A stretch of DNA of 64,000 bases from contig NC_015921.1 of assembly GCF_000222305.1 (NCBI RefSeq), forward strand, positions 372,001-436,000, written 5' to 3'. The notes beneath the pieces are model-generated. The model did not search any database. It was not told the origin of the DNA and was given only the letters and a program-made list of their open reading frames with translations. A program made the translations under genes and the position numbers. This stretch comes from Borreliella bissettiae DN127. GTDB lineage: Bacteria; Spirochaetota; Spirochaetia; Borreliales; Borreliaceae. How positions within the stretch are numbered: the first letter of the stretch is position 1; every line of letters starts with the position of its first letter. Positions 8,383 through 18,406 of this stretch are shown here, piece after piece.

Positions 8383-9855
8383 CTATTCATTTATTCTTAA
8401 AAATTCCTGTGCTAATTTTATTCTTTCAAAAACTTTAGCCCTGCCTATCAACTTTAAAGAATCAAAAAGCGGCGGAGAGACTTTGCTGCCAAGCGCTGCA
8501 ATTCTAATAGGCAGAAGAATTTCTCCCAATTTAAAACCATTGCTCTCGGCAAAATCATAAAAAATTTTATCATTTTCTTCTGACGATCTTTTTTCAAATC
8601 CTTCTAAAATAGGCTTTATTAATTCTAAAATAGAACAAACCTCTTTGGCTGTTTTTTTTCTGCTTAAAAACTCATCTAAATTCCAAGATTTAATGTCTTC
8701 ATAAAAAAATTTAGTCATATTTAAAGCATCGCTTAATTTTTTAATTCTACTCTTTATAAGAGGAATTAATAACTTTAATTTTTGATTATCTTCCAAAGTA
8801 CTAGGCTTAGAAACATACCCTTTTTTTTGAAAAAAAGGGAGCAAAAGATTAAACAAATCTTCATCTTTTTTTTCTCTAATATAGTAGCTATTGAAAAAAT
8901 CCAACTTATGATAATCAAAAATCGCAGGAGATTTATTGATCTTCTCAATTGAAAAAAATTGCTCAAGATCATTTTTTGAAAAAAATTCTCTCTTATCATC
9001 ATAAGACCAGCCAAGCAAAGTAACATAATTAATAATAGCTTCTGGAAGATACCCATCTTCAATAAACTGTCTTAAAGCTGTTGATCCGTGTCTTTTGCTT
9101 AATTTTTGACCATCATTTCCCATAACCATTGGAAGATGACAATAAATAGGCGGCTTCCATTTAAAAGCCTTATAAAGAAGCACGTGCAACGGACCTGAGG
9201 AAACCCATTCTTGAGCCCTTAATACATGGGTAATTTTCATTAAATAATCATCAACTACATTAGCAAGATGATAAGTCGGCAATCCATCTGACTTGAGAAT
9301 TACAGGATCAGGATTAATGTCTTTATTTGCCCATGTAATTCTTCCAAGCAGAATATCATCAAAACTCGTATCTCCTTCTAAAGGAATTTTAAATCTAACA
9401 ACGGGTTTGATTTTTTTAATTAGCGCATTCTCAATTTCATCACTACTTAAATTTCTACAATGCCTATCATATCCAGGGGGCATCTTATTAATATTTTGAA
9501 TTTTCTTAATCCTTTCAAGCCTTTCAGAACTGCAATAGCAATAATAAGCATGCCCAGATTCAATTAAATATTTAGCATATTGCTTATATATTTCACTTCT
9601 TTGAGACTGAACATAAGGAGCATAATCACCTCCTACAACAGGACCTTCATCAAAAGAAATACCAAGCCATTTAAGACTTAAATAAAGATCATTTTCAGCT
9701 TCTGGAGAATACCTGCTCTGATCTGTATCCTCAATCCTAAGTAAAAATTTACCTCCACAAGACTTTGCAAAAAAATAATTAAACAAAGCTGTTCTAATCC
9801 CACCAATATGTTGCAAACCCGTTGGAGAGGGTGCATAACGAACCCTTATACTCAA
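8383..9855 (-). CDS. gltX: Glutamyl-tRNA synthetase
   Basis: GluRS, 490 residues, class I. The HIGH motif is H-I-G-G near residue 17, in the context [10 protein letters not shown]. The E-D-T-D segment is present and the KMSKS loop is K-L-S-K-R-H-G. The C-terminal all-helical anticodon domain is present. In organisms without GlnRS this enzyme also charges tRNA-Gln with Glu for later amidation; I see no glnS in the window, so non-discriminating activity is an inference. The start is TTG (codon at 9853-9855), supported by an AAAGGAG ribosome site upstream and by the conserved start M-S-I-R-V-R-Y-A-P. It lies 12 bases after BB0373. Confidence 0.97.
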   Translation of the reverse strand: MSIRVRYAPSPTGLQHIGGIRTALFNYFFAKSCGGKFLLRIEDTDQSRYSPEAENDLYLSLKWLGISFDEGPVVGGDYAPYVQSQRSEIYKQYAKYLIESGHAYYCYCSSERLERIKKIQNINKMPPGYDRHCRNLSSDEIENALIKKIKPVVRFKIPLEGDTSFDDILLGRITWANKDINPDPVILKSDGLPTYHLANVVDDYLMKITHVLRAQEWVSSGPLHVLLYKAFKWKPPIYCHLPMVMGNDGQKLSKRHGSTALRQFIEDGYLPEAIINYVTLLGWSYDDKREFFSKNDLEQFFSIEKINKSPAIFDYHKLDFFNSYYIREKKDEDLFNLLLPFFQKKGYVSKPSTLEDNQKLKLLIPLIKSRIKKLSDALNMTKFFYEDIKSWNLDEFLSRKKTAKEVCSILELIKPILEGFEKRSSEENDKIFYDFAESNGFKLGEILLPIRIAALGSKVSPPLFDSLKLIGRAKVFERIKLAQEFLRINE

Positions 9856-9867
9856 AACACAACTCCT

Positions 9868-10635
9868 TTAATAAAAAACATCTTTTTTAGAAAAATCATA
9901 AATATAATAAAAAACAACAAAAAATAAATTTGAACCAAGCAGTTTTGTATGTTTAGAATCTATCCTGTTTTTTAATTTATAATATCGATTTCTAATTTCA
10001 ATTTTTTTGCTTTCAAGCAAATCAAAAGATGCTTTTGATTTGCGCAATAAATAATAGAAATAAATAGTAAAAATATCATTTTTCAAAAAAAACTTATCTA
10101 AAAAATTTACCAACTCTTTTAGCTTTGAGTACTCTTCAAATGACAACATACTAAGAGCTTCGCAATATTTCACCCACTTATTTCTACTGCACTTGTAATT
10201 TAAAATCAAACTAGAAGCCTTTTCTTTTTCTCTAAAGCTAATAAGAACGGAATAAAGCTCCATTATTGTCTTATGCTTTAATCTGGTGTCTTTTAAATAA
10301 AAATAAAGCTCATCAAGACTTTTTTTATCTTGTTTTATTAAAATAAACCTAAGAAGAATAGATATTTCAAAAACACTTTTAAGCTTTTTACGAACCATTT
10401 TAAGCTTTAAAAAAGTAAATGTATCTTCCGTCCCATTTAAAATAAAATACAATCTTGAAAAAAAATATTGGGAATAAATAACATTAAAAACAATCACCAA
10501 TAAAAAATAAATCAAAATAAATTGGTAATTAAACAAAATGAAGCTTAATTTCATTTGAAATCTTAAAATTGCCAGAAAATAAATAAATAATCCAAGAAAA
10601 ATAATATTAAAACCTAAGCGTATTTTTTCTACCAT
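9868..10635 (-). CDS. Membrane protein of unknown function (BB0373 ortholog)
   Basis: A 255-residue protein that I do not recognise by family. Two hydrophobic segments (about residues 9-25 and 34-55) form an N-terminal membrane hairpin. The rest is lysine-rich and mostly helical, and a final hydrophobic patch near the C-terminus (L-F-F-V-V-F-Y-Y-I-Y) could be a third membrane segment. No catalytic motif is visible. It is the first gene of the minus-strand run leading into gltX, glyS, tyrS, clpA and gpsA, and is divergent from pdeB across a 124-base spacer. That position suggests the promoter of the run lies in the spacer, but I could not pick a convincing one. Confidence 0.8.
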   Translation of the reverse strand: MVEKIRLGFNIIFLGLFIYFLAILRFQMKLSFILFNYQFILIYFLLVIVFNVIYSQYFFSRLYFILNGTEDTFTFLKLKMVRKKLKSVFEISILLRFILIKQDKKSLDELYFYLKDTRLKHKTIMELYSVLISFREKEKASSLILNYKCSRNKWVKYCEALSMLSFEEYSKLKELVNFLDKFFLKNDIFTIYFYYLLRKSKASFDLLESKKIEIRNRYYKLKNRIDSKHTKLLGSNLFFVVFYYIYDFSKKDVFY

Positions 10636-10759
10636 AAAAATCTCTTCAAAAAAGCTTAATTCAAAAATTGAGATATAATAAATACATTATACTAATAGAT
10701 GGACAATTAATAAATAATATGGTATACATGGTTAATAAGGCTTAATTTCAAGGGAATAA

Positions 10760-11899
10760 ATGCAAAATTTTGAAAGCATTATCAAAAATATAAAAAATTC
10801 ATCATATTTAATAGACAAAGAATTCTTAGTTTGGCCTGAGAATGCATTTATTGGAGACAAAAATATTGAGCTTATTGAAAAATGGAATTTAAAGTCATAC
10901 ATTAAAGAGAGAAAAAATTTTTTCAATAATGATTCTGTTAAAAGAGAATATGAAGAAATACATAAAAAATTCAACGAAGAGGCTATTTCCAGTTATCATG
11001 TAATAATAAGCAATTTAGAAGAAATCTATGAAAATTGCAAAAGAAATAAAAAAATATATTACCAAGACATTATGCCTACTGTAAAAAAAGTAATAGAATT
11101 TTACAAAAAACAGAAAAAAATTTTTATCAAATATTTTAGAATCCCCAAGCTTTCTGAAAACTATCACATTATTCATTCAGTAAATACAGCTATCTTAACA
11201 GTGGCCCTTGGCAATGAAATGGGACTAAATAACTATAAAACAGTAGAACTTTGTAGTATTGCCCTTTTACACAAAATAGGATTTTTATTTATTCCAACAA
11301 AAATTAGCGAAAAAAAAGAAGCATTAACTGATGAAGAACTAGAAATAATAAAAAAATATCCCATAATAAGCTATAAAATAGCTTCAACGAGCAATTTGTC
11401 TCGATCAATATGTTTGACACTTCTAACACATAAAGAAAATCTAGACGGAACTGGTTATCCTAAAGGATTAACAAGTGAAAACATCAGCATAGAATCAAAT
11501 ATAATAGGCGCCGCTAGCGCCTATTCTGCCATCATTTTAGACAAGGCATATAAAAAATCTTTTAATTCTGGAGCATCTATTATTGAATTAATTCAAGATG
11601 CTGACAAAAAATTTGACAAAAGGGTTTTGAAGTTAATAATCAATGCAATATCTTCTTGTCCTTTAGACTTTATTGTAGAGCTTAATGACAATTCTATAGC
11701 CAAAATAGTAGATATAGATGATTCTAACCCAAATCTCCCATACATAAACCACATAATAAAAAATGGAAAAGTTGTAGACAAAAATGAGCAACACAGTGTT
11801 CAATCTATACCAAACACAAACACAGGAATAAAAAAAATACTCAATCAAAATGAAATAGAGCTAATTAAAAATAAATATTCTTTAATAGATATTATATAA
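10760..11899 (+). CDS. pdeB: HD-GYP domain protein, c-di-GMP phosphodiesterase PdeB (BB0374 ortholog)
   Basis: A 379-residue soluble protein with a helical N-terminal part (1-130) and an HD-GYP domain (about 135-300). The ortholog in B31 is named PdeB and has been reported to hydrolyse c-di-GMP to GMP. The GYP signature D-G-T-G-Y-P is intact at 229-234 and H-S is present at 139-140. Several residues that normally bind metal differ: the H-D pair is H-K (171-172), the later H-P is Y-P (200-201), H-H-E is H-K-E (224-226), and the downstream A-D-x-x-D-A motif reads A-S-A-Y-S-A. The C-terminal 80 residues have no recognised fold. It ends 22 bases before pfs and is probably cotranscribed with pfs-metK-luxS. 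Confidence 0.88.
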   Translation: MQNFESIIKNIKNSSYLIDKEFLVWPENAFIGDKNIELIEKWNLKSYIKERKNFFNNDSVKREYEEIHKKFNEEAISSYHVIISNLEEIYENCKRNKKIYYQDIMPTVKKVIEFYKKQKKIFIKYFRIPKLSENYHIIHSVNTAILTVALGNEMGLNNYKTVELCSIALLHKIGFLFIPTKISEKKEALTDEELEIIKKYPIISYKIASTSNLSRSICLTLLTHKENLDGTGYPKGLTSENISIESNIIGAASAYSAIILDKAYKKSFNSGASIIELIQDADKKFDKRVLKLIINAISSCPLDFIVELNDNSIAKIVDIDDSNPNLPYINHIIKNGKVVDKNEQHSVQSIPNTNTGIKKILNQNEIELIKNKYSLIDII

Positions 11900-11921
11900 A
11901 ACATTTAAAAGGAGAAAAAAT

Positions 11922-12635
11922 ATGATTTTGATAATATCAGCTATGCAAGAAGAATCAGAAGAAATAAATAAAATACTTGATAACAAAGAAGAAATTGTAC
12001 TAAATGACTACTTAGAAAATAAAAAAATTTATAAAGGAAAAATTTTAGGAAAAGATGTAATCTCTTTAACTACAGGAATTGGCAAAGTTAACGCAGCAAT
12101 TTGGAGCAGTCAAATTATCTCTAAATATAAAATCACTCATATAATAAACTCTGGAAGTTCTGGGGGAATAAAAGAAAACTCTAACCTTAAAATATCAGAT
12201 ATTATAGTATCCTCAGAAACAGCATACTATGACTTCGACTTAACCAAGTTTGGACACAAAATAGGGCAAGTCCCCAATTTGCCACAAAAGTTTAAAGCAG
12301 ATGAAGAATTACTGAAAAAAGCAGTCAATATTATCGACAACAAACTTTTAAACATTGATACCCACATTGGCTTAATACTAACAGGAGATCAATTTGTTGA
12401 CAATGAAAAAAATCTTGAAACAATTAAAAAAAATTTCAAAGATGCTTTAGCTGTAGATATGGAAGGAGCTGCAATAGCTCAAGTAGCGCACATATTTAAA
12501 ATACCATTCATAATCATTCGTTCAATTTCTGATTTACCAAAAAATAAAGATAACCATATAGACTTTAATAAATTTTTAAAAACATCATCAATAAATTCAA
12601 GCAAAATGATAAAGGAACTTATTAGGCTAATATGA
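11922..12635 (+). CDS. pfs: MTA/SAH nucleosidase
   Basis: Pfs (MtnN) cleaves S-adenosylhomocysteine to adenine and S-ribosylhomocysteine, and also methylthioadenosine. The 237-residue protein has the family's T-G-I-G-K-V-N-A-A near residue 51, the substrate-pocket segment [11 protein letters not shown] near residue 178, and R-S-I-S-D with the catalytic Asp near residue 204. It starts with I-I-S-A-M-Q-E-E and has no signal peptide, so it acts in the cytoplasm. An AAAGGAG ribosome site precedes the ATG. Its stop overlaps the metK ATG by four bases. Its product is the substrate of LuxS, encoded two genes downstream. B31 has other Pfs paralogs elsewhere (from memory). Confidence 0.95.
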   Translation: MILIISAMQEESEEINKILDNKEEIVLNDYLENKKIYKGKILGKDVISLTTGIGKVNAAIWSSQIISKYKITHIINSGSSGGIKENSNLKISDIIVSSETAYYDFDLTKFGHKIGQVPNLPQKFKADEELLKKAVNIIDNKLLNIDTHIGLILTGDQFVDNEKNLETIKKNFKDALAVDMEGAAIAQVAHIFKIPFIIIRSISDLPKNKDNHIDFNKFLKTSSINSSKMIKELIRLI

Positions 12636-13810
12636 ATAAAATAATAGCAGCTAACCAAACTTTAACTTCTGAGGCTGTATCTGAAGGACATCCAGATAAA
12701 ATTGCAGATCAAATCTCTGATGCCATCCTTGATGAAATATTAAAAGAAGATAAAAATGCAAAAGTAGCTTGCGAGGTCATAATTGCACAAAACTTAGTAG
12801 TAATAGCAGGAGAAATAAATAGTCCTGTAAAAAAACACATAGATATAAAAGAAATTGCTAAGAACATCATCAAAGATATAGGCTATACAAATATTGATTA
12901 TGGGCTTGATTACAAAACAATAACAGTAATAGACGCTGTTGGCAATCAATCGCGTGACATTGTAAACGCAATTGAAAAAAAGGGATCCAATACCCTTGGA
13001 GCAGGTGATCAGGGAATAATATTTGGATATGCCTGCGATGAAACAAAAAATTTTTTACCAGCTCCTTATGAACTTGCCAATTCAATTCTAAAAAAAGCTA
13101 GCAGTCTTAGAAAATCAGGAGCAATAAAATGGTTAAGGCCTGACTCAAAATCTCAAGTTACTATTGAATACGATAAAAACAGAAACCCCATAAAAATAAA
13201 AAATATAATAGTCTCTCATCAACACGATCCAAACATCTCCCAAGAACTAATACGACAAACAATAATTGAAGAAATTATCAAACCCACCATTCAAGACAAA
13301 TCAATGCTTGATGAAAATACTGCATATTGCATTAATCCTTCCGGAAATTTTGTAATTGGGGGGCCTACCGGAGACACTGGTCTTACAGGAAGAAAAATTA
13401 TTGCCGATAGCTATGGGGGATTTGCAAGACACGGGGGAGGAGCATACAGCGGAAAAGATGCCACAAAAGTAGACAGATCGGCTGCCTATATGGCAAGATA
13501 TATCGCAAAAAATATGGTGGCAGCCGGAATTTCTAAAGAATTTGAACTACAGCTCGCATATGCAATTGGAATTGAAAATCCAATATCTATTCAAATAACC
13601 GCGGGGATAACTAATCCTAAATATGCAAACAAAATATTAAATTTTATTGTTAATAACTTCGATTTAACTCCCAGCGGCATAATTGAAAAATTAAAATTAA
13701 AACAACCCATATATCTTAAAACTTGCACTTATGGCCATTTTGGAAAAAATGAATTTGAATGGGAAAAATTAGATTTTGTAAAAAAAATACAAACAGTGCT
13801 AAAAAAATGA
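12632..13810 (+). CDS. metK: S-adenosylmethionine synthetase
   Basis: MetK makes SAM from methionine and ATP. The 392-residue protein shows the N-terminal [14 protein letters not shown], the [14 protein letters not shown] motif near residue 122, and the phosphate-binding [19 protein letters not shown] segment near residue 270. All three are complete, and the length is normal. It overlaps pfs at the start and luxS at the end (both ATGA overlaps), so the three genes form a tightly coupled unit that makes SAM and clears SAH. Confidence 0.97.
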   Translation: MNKIIAANQTLTSEAVSEGHPDKIADQISDAILDEILKEDKNAKVACEVIIAQNLVVIAGEINSPVKKHIDIKEIAKNIIKDIGYTNIDYGLDYKTITVIDAVGNQSRDIVNAIEKKGSNTLGAGDQGIIFGYACDETKNFLPAPYELANSILKKASSLRKSGAIKWLRPDSKSQVTIEYDKNRNPIKIKNIIVSHQHDPNISQELIRQTIIEEIIKPTIQDKSMLDENTAYCINPSGNFVIGGPTGDTGLTGRKIIADSYGGFARHGGGAYSGKDATKVDRSAAYMARYIAKNMVAAGISKEFELQLAYAIGIENPISIQITAGITNPKYANKILNFIVNNFDLTPSGIIEKLKLKQPIYLKTCTYGHFGKNEFEWEKLDFVKKIQTVLKK

Positions 13811-14280
13811 AAAAAATAACAAGCTTTACAATAGATCACACAAAACTAAACCCTGGCATATATGTCTCAAGGAAAGACACTTTTGAAAATGTAATATTTA
13901 CTACAATAGATATTAGAATCAAAGCTCCCAACATCGAACCAATAATTGAAAACGCAGCAATACACACAATAGAACACATAGGAGCCACTTTGCTTAGAAA
14001 TAATAAAGTTTGGACCGAAAAAATAGTATATTTTGGTCCTATGGGATGCAGAACTGGTTTTTACTTAATAATTTTTGGAGACTATGAAAGTAAAGATCTT
14101 ATTGATCTAGTATCATGGCTTTTTTCCGAAATCGTAAATTTTTCAGAGCCTATTCCGGGCGCAAGCGATAAGGAATGCGGAAATTACAAAGAACACAACC
14201 TTGATATGGCTAAATATGAATCTTCTAAATACTTGCAAATATTAAACAATATCAAAGAAGAAAATTTAAAATATCCTTAA
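13807..14280 (+). CDS. luxS: S-ribosylhomocysteine lyase (AI-2 synthesis)
   Basis: LuxS splits S-ribosylhomocysteine into homocysteine and DPD, the precursor of autoinducer 2. I place the start at the ATG at 13807, which overlaps the metK stop; a longer frame from 13759 lies inside metK and is unlikely. The resulting 157-residue protein has the metal ligands His53 and His57 in H-T-I-E-H, Cys124 in E-C-G-N-Y, and the conserved M-G-C-R-T-G around Cys81. It is the last gene of the pdeB-pfs-metK-luxS run. The unit converges on the BB0378 ortholog with an 11-base gap. Whether AI-2 serves as a signal in Borrelia or is a by-product of SAH disposal is not decided by the sequence. Confidence 0.96.
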   Translation: MKKITSFTIDHTKLNPGIYVSRKDTFENVIFTTIDIRIKAPNIEPIIENAAIHTIEHIGATLLRNNKVWTEKIVYFGPMGCRTGFYLIIFGDYESKDLIDLVSWLFSEIVNFSEPIPGASDKECGNYKEHNLDMAKYESSKYLQILNNIKEENLKYP

Positions 14281-14291
14281 GCTCATAAAAT

Positions 14292-14954
14292 TTATAAAAT
14301 AGAAAGTATTTCGCTTTCATTCCTTGTTGCTACATCATACTGAAAAATAAAGCCTAATGTTACTTTATGCATTTGATTTAAAAGTAAAGGTTTGTTGTAA
14401 AAAATTGGAGAGACTGTATATTCCAAAAAAATAAAATTTATATTAATTCTAGCTCCAATGTCTACTCCCAAAACAAAATTATCCAGCAATGTCCAATCAC
14501 TTGAATCCATAAAACAAATTTTTGCACCAATGTATGAAAATTGTAAACCTGTGAAAAAGATTAAACTAAACATTGGGGTATAAGATAAAAAGAAATAATT
14601 ACCATACATTCTCAATGAGAATGTAACATCTTTTATTATGAAATAATTTATAGAATGCCTCAAATATGCTTTATCATTTAACATAAATATAATCTCATCG
14701 GTGTAAGGAGTATGGCTTGGTAAAAATTTAATATCCAAATTAAATTCTCCACCAAATGCTAAATTTTGAGAAACATTAACCCCAACTCCACTGAAAAATT
14801 GATACTTAAGTCTTTCATAGAAGAATAAATCTTGAGTAAAATTATCAACACCAACCCCAATTCCACTGTACACATTAAGATAACCAGGAATTCCTGAATA
14901 AATTCCTAATGTATTAAGCATAAAAACAAAAAAGAATAAAAAGTTTCTTCTCAT
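14292..14954 (-). CDS. Putative outer-membrane beta-barrel protein (BB0378 ortholog)
   Basis: A 220-residue exported protein. The start M-R-R-N is followed by a hydrophobic signal segment (residues 5-18). The mature part alternates polar and hydrophobic residues and is rich in Gly, Tyr and Phe, as in a small beta-barrel. The segment Y-S-G-I-G-V-G-V-D-N-F after the signal resembles the Gly-rich start of the BB0405/BB0406/BB0410 proteins in this window, which suggests distant relation. It has no lipobox Cys and no enzymatic motif. It is convergent with luxS. The beta-barrel assignment is inference from composition. Confidence 0.75.
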   Translation of the reverse strand: MRRNFLFFFVFMLNTLGIYSGIPGYLNVYSGIGVGVDNFTQDLFFYERLKYQFFSGVGVNVSQNLAFGGEFNLDIKFLPSHTPYTDEIIFMLNDKAYLRHSINYFIIKDVTFSLRMYGNYFFLSYTPMFSLIFFTGLQFSYIGAKICFMDSSDWTLLDNFVLGVDIGARININFIFLEYTVSPIFYNKPLLLNQMHKVTLGFIFQYDVATRNESEILSIL

Positions 14955-14980
14955 AAAGAATCCTTTTTGGCAAAATAAAA

Positions 14981-15400
14981 TTAAATATTCATACTTATTT
15001 GCATAGACAACTCTTTAAATTTTTCAACTTCAAGATTAAGTTTATTACCTCTCTTAAGACCAAAACCATCATTTTTAAACCTTGGAATTATATGAAAATG
15101 AGTATGAAAAACTTCTTGTCCCGCACCAGCCCCCAAAGCAGAATAGATATTTATTCCACCATAAATGCTTGAATTTATTTTCTTTAAAGCATTTGAAATT
15201 TTTTTACATACTTTTAAAATTCTCTCGCTAAATTTATCATCCATGTTCAATAAATTCTCACTATGTTCTTTGGGAATAACAAGAGTATGCCCAACAGTTA
15301 AGGGATTAATGTCTAAAAATGCTAAAACCAAATCGTCCTCATAAACTTTATAACTAGGAAGCTCTTTGTTTACTATTTTACAAAAAATACAATTATACAT
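14981..15400 (-). CDS. HIT-family nucleotide hydrolase (BB0379 ortholog)
   Basis: A small cytoplasmic histidine-triad protein of the Hint/PKCI type, which typically hydrolyses nucleoside phosphoramidates. I choose the internal ATG at 15400, giving 139 residues beginning M-Y-N-C-I-F-C-K-I, the usual Hint start with a C-x-x-C pair. A frame extended to 15430 adds ten residues with no family match. The triad motif H-T-H-F-H-I-I-P is intact near residue 107, and G-H-T-L-V-I-P-K near residue 37 is also typical. It lies between BB0378 and mgtE on the same strand with short gaps. Confidence 0.92.
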   Translation of the reverse strand: MYNCIFCKIVNKELPSYKVYEDDLVLAFLDINPLTVGHTLVIPKEHSENLLNMDDKFSERILKVCKKISNALKKINSSIYGGINIYSALGAGAGQEVFHTHFHIIPRFKNDGFGLKRGNKLNLEVEKFKELSMQISMNI

Positions 15401-15450
15401 TAAAAATGTCCTATTATAAAAAAATACCAATCAACATATTTAAATGAAAT

Positions 15451-16815
15451 TTAAGCAACATAACTAACCAAAACCCATTTTGCTATATTAAAATAAGCTA
15501 TTAAAGTAATAGCATCTGCAATCGTAGTGATTAAAGGGCCTGCCATAAGTGCTGGATCCAACTTCAAAATTTTAGCAACAATGGGCAAAAGACCTCCCAA
15601 TATTTTTGCTACTGTCAAACTTACCATTAAGCAAGATGAAACTACAAAAGCTATTTTAAACTTATCAGGATGGTTTGGAGCTACAAAAAATACAATTCTT
15701 AAAAAATTAACACCAGCAAGAATTGCTCCCACTAGAATACTAACACATATTTCCTTTAAAAACACTTGAAAAAAATCTTTTACCTTAACAGTACCAAGAG
15801 CAAGTTCACGAATTATTAAAGCAGATGCCTGAGAGCCGGCATTGCCTGAAGTATCCATTAAAAGGGGAATAAAACTAGCCAAAACCACTAAAGACAACAT
15901 TAAATTTTGATAATTTGAAATGATTGTAGCTGTAAAAGTAGAAGACACCATAAGAACTAAAAGCCAAATTATCCTATTTTTTGTCATAACTAAAATAGAA
16001 GTATCAAGATAAGATGTATCTAAAGGTTTAACAGCCGCAATCATTTGAAAATCTTCAGTATTTACAGACTGAATAACCTCTAAAATGTCATCGATAATAA
16101 TAACCCCTATCATTCTTCCCTCATTATCAACAACAGGAACACTGGTAATATCATGTTTTTGGAAAAGAAGTGCAACATCTTCTTTCTCATCATTGACTCC
16201 CACAATATAAAACCCACTACTTCTCATTATTGACGATAGAATAACATCATCTTTAGCCAATATTAAATCTTCAATCTTTATAACTCCTTTTAAATGCTTT
16301 TCATCATCTGTAATATAATAAGTGTAAATATCTTCTTTGGTTTTAGCTACCCTTCTAATATAATCAAGGGCTCTGCCAACTGTGAAATCTTCTTTAAGCT
16401 CAACATATTCAATTGTTACAATCGAACCTGCAGAGTCATCACTGTAAGACAAAAATTTATTAATAATTTCTCTATTCTCTTCTGTAGAACTTGCTAAAAA
16501 TCTCTGAACAACATTTGCGGGAACTTCTTCTAAAAGGTCAATAACATCATCAAGATTCAACTCATCAATCATTTCACTTATTTCTTTATTGGTAAAAGAA
16601 TTTGCTAATTTATTTTTTGTAGATTGGTCAAAATTAGAAAAAGTTTCAACTGCTATTTTTTTGGGCAAAAATCTGTAGAGCAAAATCAATTCGGTTCCAT
16701 TAAGTTTTTTAAGCGCCTCAGCAATATCAAAGGAGTCATGCTTTAAAAATTTTTCTTTAATTTTAGAATAACTCTTCTCTTTAAGAAAAATTCTCAATTC
16801 ATCAATATCTATCAT
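15451..16815 (-). CDS. mgtE: MgtE-type magnesium transporter
   Basis: MgtE, a magnesium channel/transporter of the inner membrane, 454 residues. The order is typical: an acidic helical N-domain (residues 1-130, with repeated L-D-D and E-E motifs), a CBS-domain pair (about 135-255, with V-P-V-V-D-N-E-G-R near residue 230), a linker helix, and five membrane segments from about residue 280 to the end. The conserved D-T-S-G-N-A-G-S-Q-A motif of the pore region is present in the first part of the membrane domain. Family knowledge says the cytosolic domains sense Mg and gate the pore. The length and all segments look complete. Confidence 0.96.
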   Translation of the reverse strand: MIDIDELRIFLKEKSYSKIKEKFLKHDSFDIAEALKKLNGTELILLYRFLPKKIAVETFSNFDQSTKNKLANSFTNKEISEMIDELNLDDVIDLLEEVPANVVQRFLASSTEENREIINKFLSYSDDSAGSIVTIEYVELKEDFTVGRALDYIRRVAKTKEDIYTYYITDDEKHLKGVIKIEDLILAKDDVILSSIMRSSGFYIVGVNDEKEDVALLFQKHDITSVPVVDNEGRMIGVIIIDDILEVIQSVNTEDFQMIAAVKPLDTSYLDTSILVMTKNRIIWLLVLMVSSTFTATIISNYQNLMLSLVVLASFIPLLMDTSGNAGSQASALIIRELALGTVKVKDFFQVFLKEICVSILVGAILAGVNFLRIVFFVAPNHPDKFKIAFVVSSCLMVSLTVAKILGGLLPIVAKILKLDPALMAGPLITTIADAITLIAYFNIAKWVLVSYVA

Positions 16816-16868
16816 TAAAAGGCCCCCAAAAATTTAAATTTTACAAGACATTTAATGAATCTAATTCA

Positions 16869-18356
16869 TCAAAGCTTATCCAACAACATAGAACATCTTC
16901 CTGAAGGAATAGGAAGGGTTTTTTCTTTTTTATTTAATATATTTATTGTAAAATAATAAAGTTTCTCAGATTCCATTTTTATTTCCCAACCTCTTTTCCC
17001 TTTATTACAAATTATTGTAGTTTGATTCTTTTTAAGAGATAAGCTTTCTATCCCCATAATCTCAAGAGTGGGTATGTTCCAATATACAGTTTTATCAGGC
17101 AAACTAATTGTAAGCCCAATAATATTTTCTATCATCAAACTAATACTAAAAAGAGCAAGATAACAAATAAGACCTTTCTCAGTATAAGTTTTTTTATTAG
17201 AATCAAAATATGCAGGTCCTTCTTGCATGGGTTTATAAGCTTCCCAAATGTGCCCTTTAATTTTATTAAAAGGCATCAAAGTGTCTAATATATAATACAA
17301 ATGTCTTATAGTAAATTCTCTTGCAATATTTGCACGACCACAATATTCAAGGCCTTTGATCACAAAAAAATTCATATAAGTATAAACTGACCCATAATAT
17401 CCATTACCATCCTCACTAAAACCTGGCTCACTAACAGAAAGTGTTGGAAAAGGATTTGGAGTCCCAAAATGTTTAGTACTTTTTAAATAAAAAATCATTC
17501 TTTCTATTCTGTCCTCACTGGGAATCTCGGAAAGCATTGGCAAAAATCCCACTATTGTCTTAATTTCAAGAATATTTTCATTAACATCAAGATCATAATA
17601 AAATCCATCTTTTTCGCTCCACATTAAAGAATTAATTTTGACCTTAAGGGAAAAAAATCGCTTTTTGTATTCAAGCGATAAATTTTTATCATTTAAAATG
17701 TCTGCTAATTTAGAAATACAATATGCATTATGAACTTGTAATGAATTAAAATCTACAGGGTAATATGCATCTACTCTTGGGGAGTTTTTATAAAAAATTT
17801 TATTTACATCAATTGAATAAAGACCATTTTCCTTTAAAAATTTACTCTCTATCCATTTATAATACTTATCAAGAATTGGCAAAACTTCAGAAATTCTCTT
17901 TTTATTTCCTGTTTTATGATATAAGTTATATTCAGCCCACGCAAAAATAGGAAATCCAATGTTCTCTTCATTCTCATCAAGATCAATAATAGCATTGTTA
18001 TTGTCATATCTAGCTCTGATTGCACCTGATTCTTCCTGCAATTGATAAAATTTATCAATTGCAAATGTAGATGAATATTCCCCATTACTATAGACAAGAA
18101 AAAAGCTTGACATACAAGCTTGCATTTGATCTATATAATCGCAATTTTCCGAATAATAATTTTTATCTTTTTTACCCTTATCTGTAACTTTTTGCAAAAT
18201 AACCTTATCTTGAATCCAAGATAAACTTTTATTGTAAATATCAATAAAGTCTTGATCATAATAGTAAATTTTGGGAAACATTTTTTTATTCAATGCTAAA
18301 TCCTCTAAAACAATAGAAATGTAGTTATATTTATTATAACACAATAAATATAACAT
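16869..18356 (-). CDS. treA: Putative trehalase / six-hairpin glycosidase (BB0381 ortholog)
   Basis: A 495-residue protein with the helical, aromatic-rich pattern of an (alpha/alpha)6-barrel glycosidase. Supporting segments are Y-Y-P-V-D-F-N-S-L-Q, W-S-E-K-D-G-F-Y-Y-D-L-D, G-Y-Y-G-S-V-Y-T-Y-M-N and H-I-W-E-A-Y. The B31 ortholog is annotated as trehalase, which would split trehalose, a sugar of tick haemolymph. I do not see the two classic GH37 trehalase signatures (the P-G-G-R-F type and the Q-W-D type), so the substrate is uncertain. No signal peptide is evident. The start is unsure: the first ATG has no ribosome site, while a TTG at 18293 (and an ATG at 18281) follows an AGAGGA sequence. 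Confidence 0.72.
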   Translation of the reverse strand: MLYLLCYNKYNYISIVLEDLALNKKMFPKIYYYDQDFIDIYNKSLSWIQDKVILQKVTDKGKKDKNYYSENCDYIDQMQACMSSFFLVYSNGEYSSTFAIDKFYQLQEESGAIRARYDNNNAIIDLDENEENIGFPIFAWAEYNLYHKTGNKKRISEVLPILDKYYKWIESKFLKENGLYSIDVNKIFYKNSPRVDAYYPVDFNSLQVHNAYCISKLADILNDKNLSLEYKKRFFSLKVKINSLMWSEKDGFYYDLDVNENILEIKTIVGFLPMLSEIPSEDRIERMIFYLKSTKHFGTPNPFPTLSVSEPGFSEDGNGYYGSVYTYMNFFVIKGLEYCGRANIAREFTIRHLYYILDTLMPFNKIKGHIWEAYKPMQEGPAYFDSNKKTYTEKGLICYLALFSISLMIENIIGLTISLPDKTVYWNIPTLEIMGIESLSLKKNQTTIICNKGKRGWEIKMESEKLYYFTINILNKKEKTLPIPSGRCSMLLDKL

Positions 18357-18406
18357 AATTAAAAAAATTAAAAACTGGAAAATTAAAATCTTTCTATCTA
18401 AAAAGT

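Noticed and set aside
13759-13806. Longer N-terminus for LuxS
   Set aside because: It lies within metK, adds residues unlike any LuxS and lacks a ribosome site. The ATG at 13807 fits the family.
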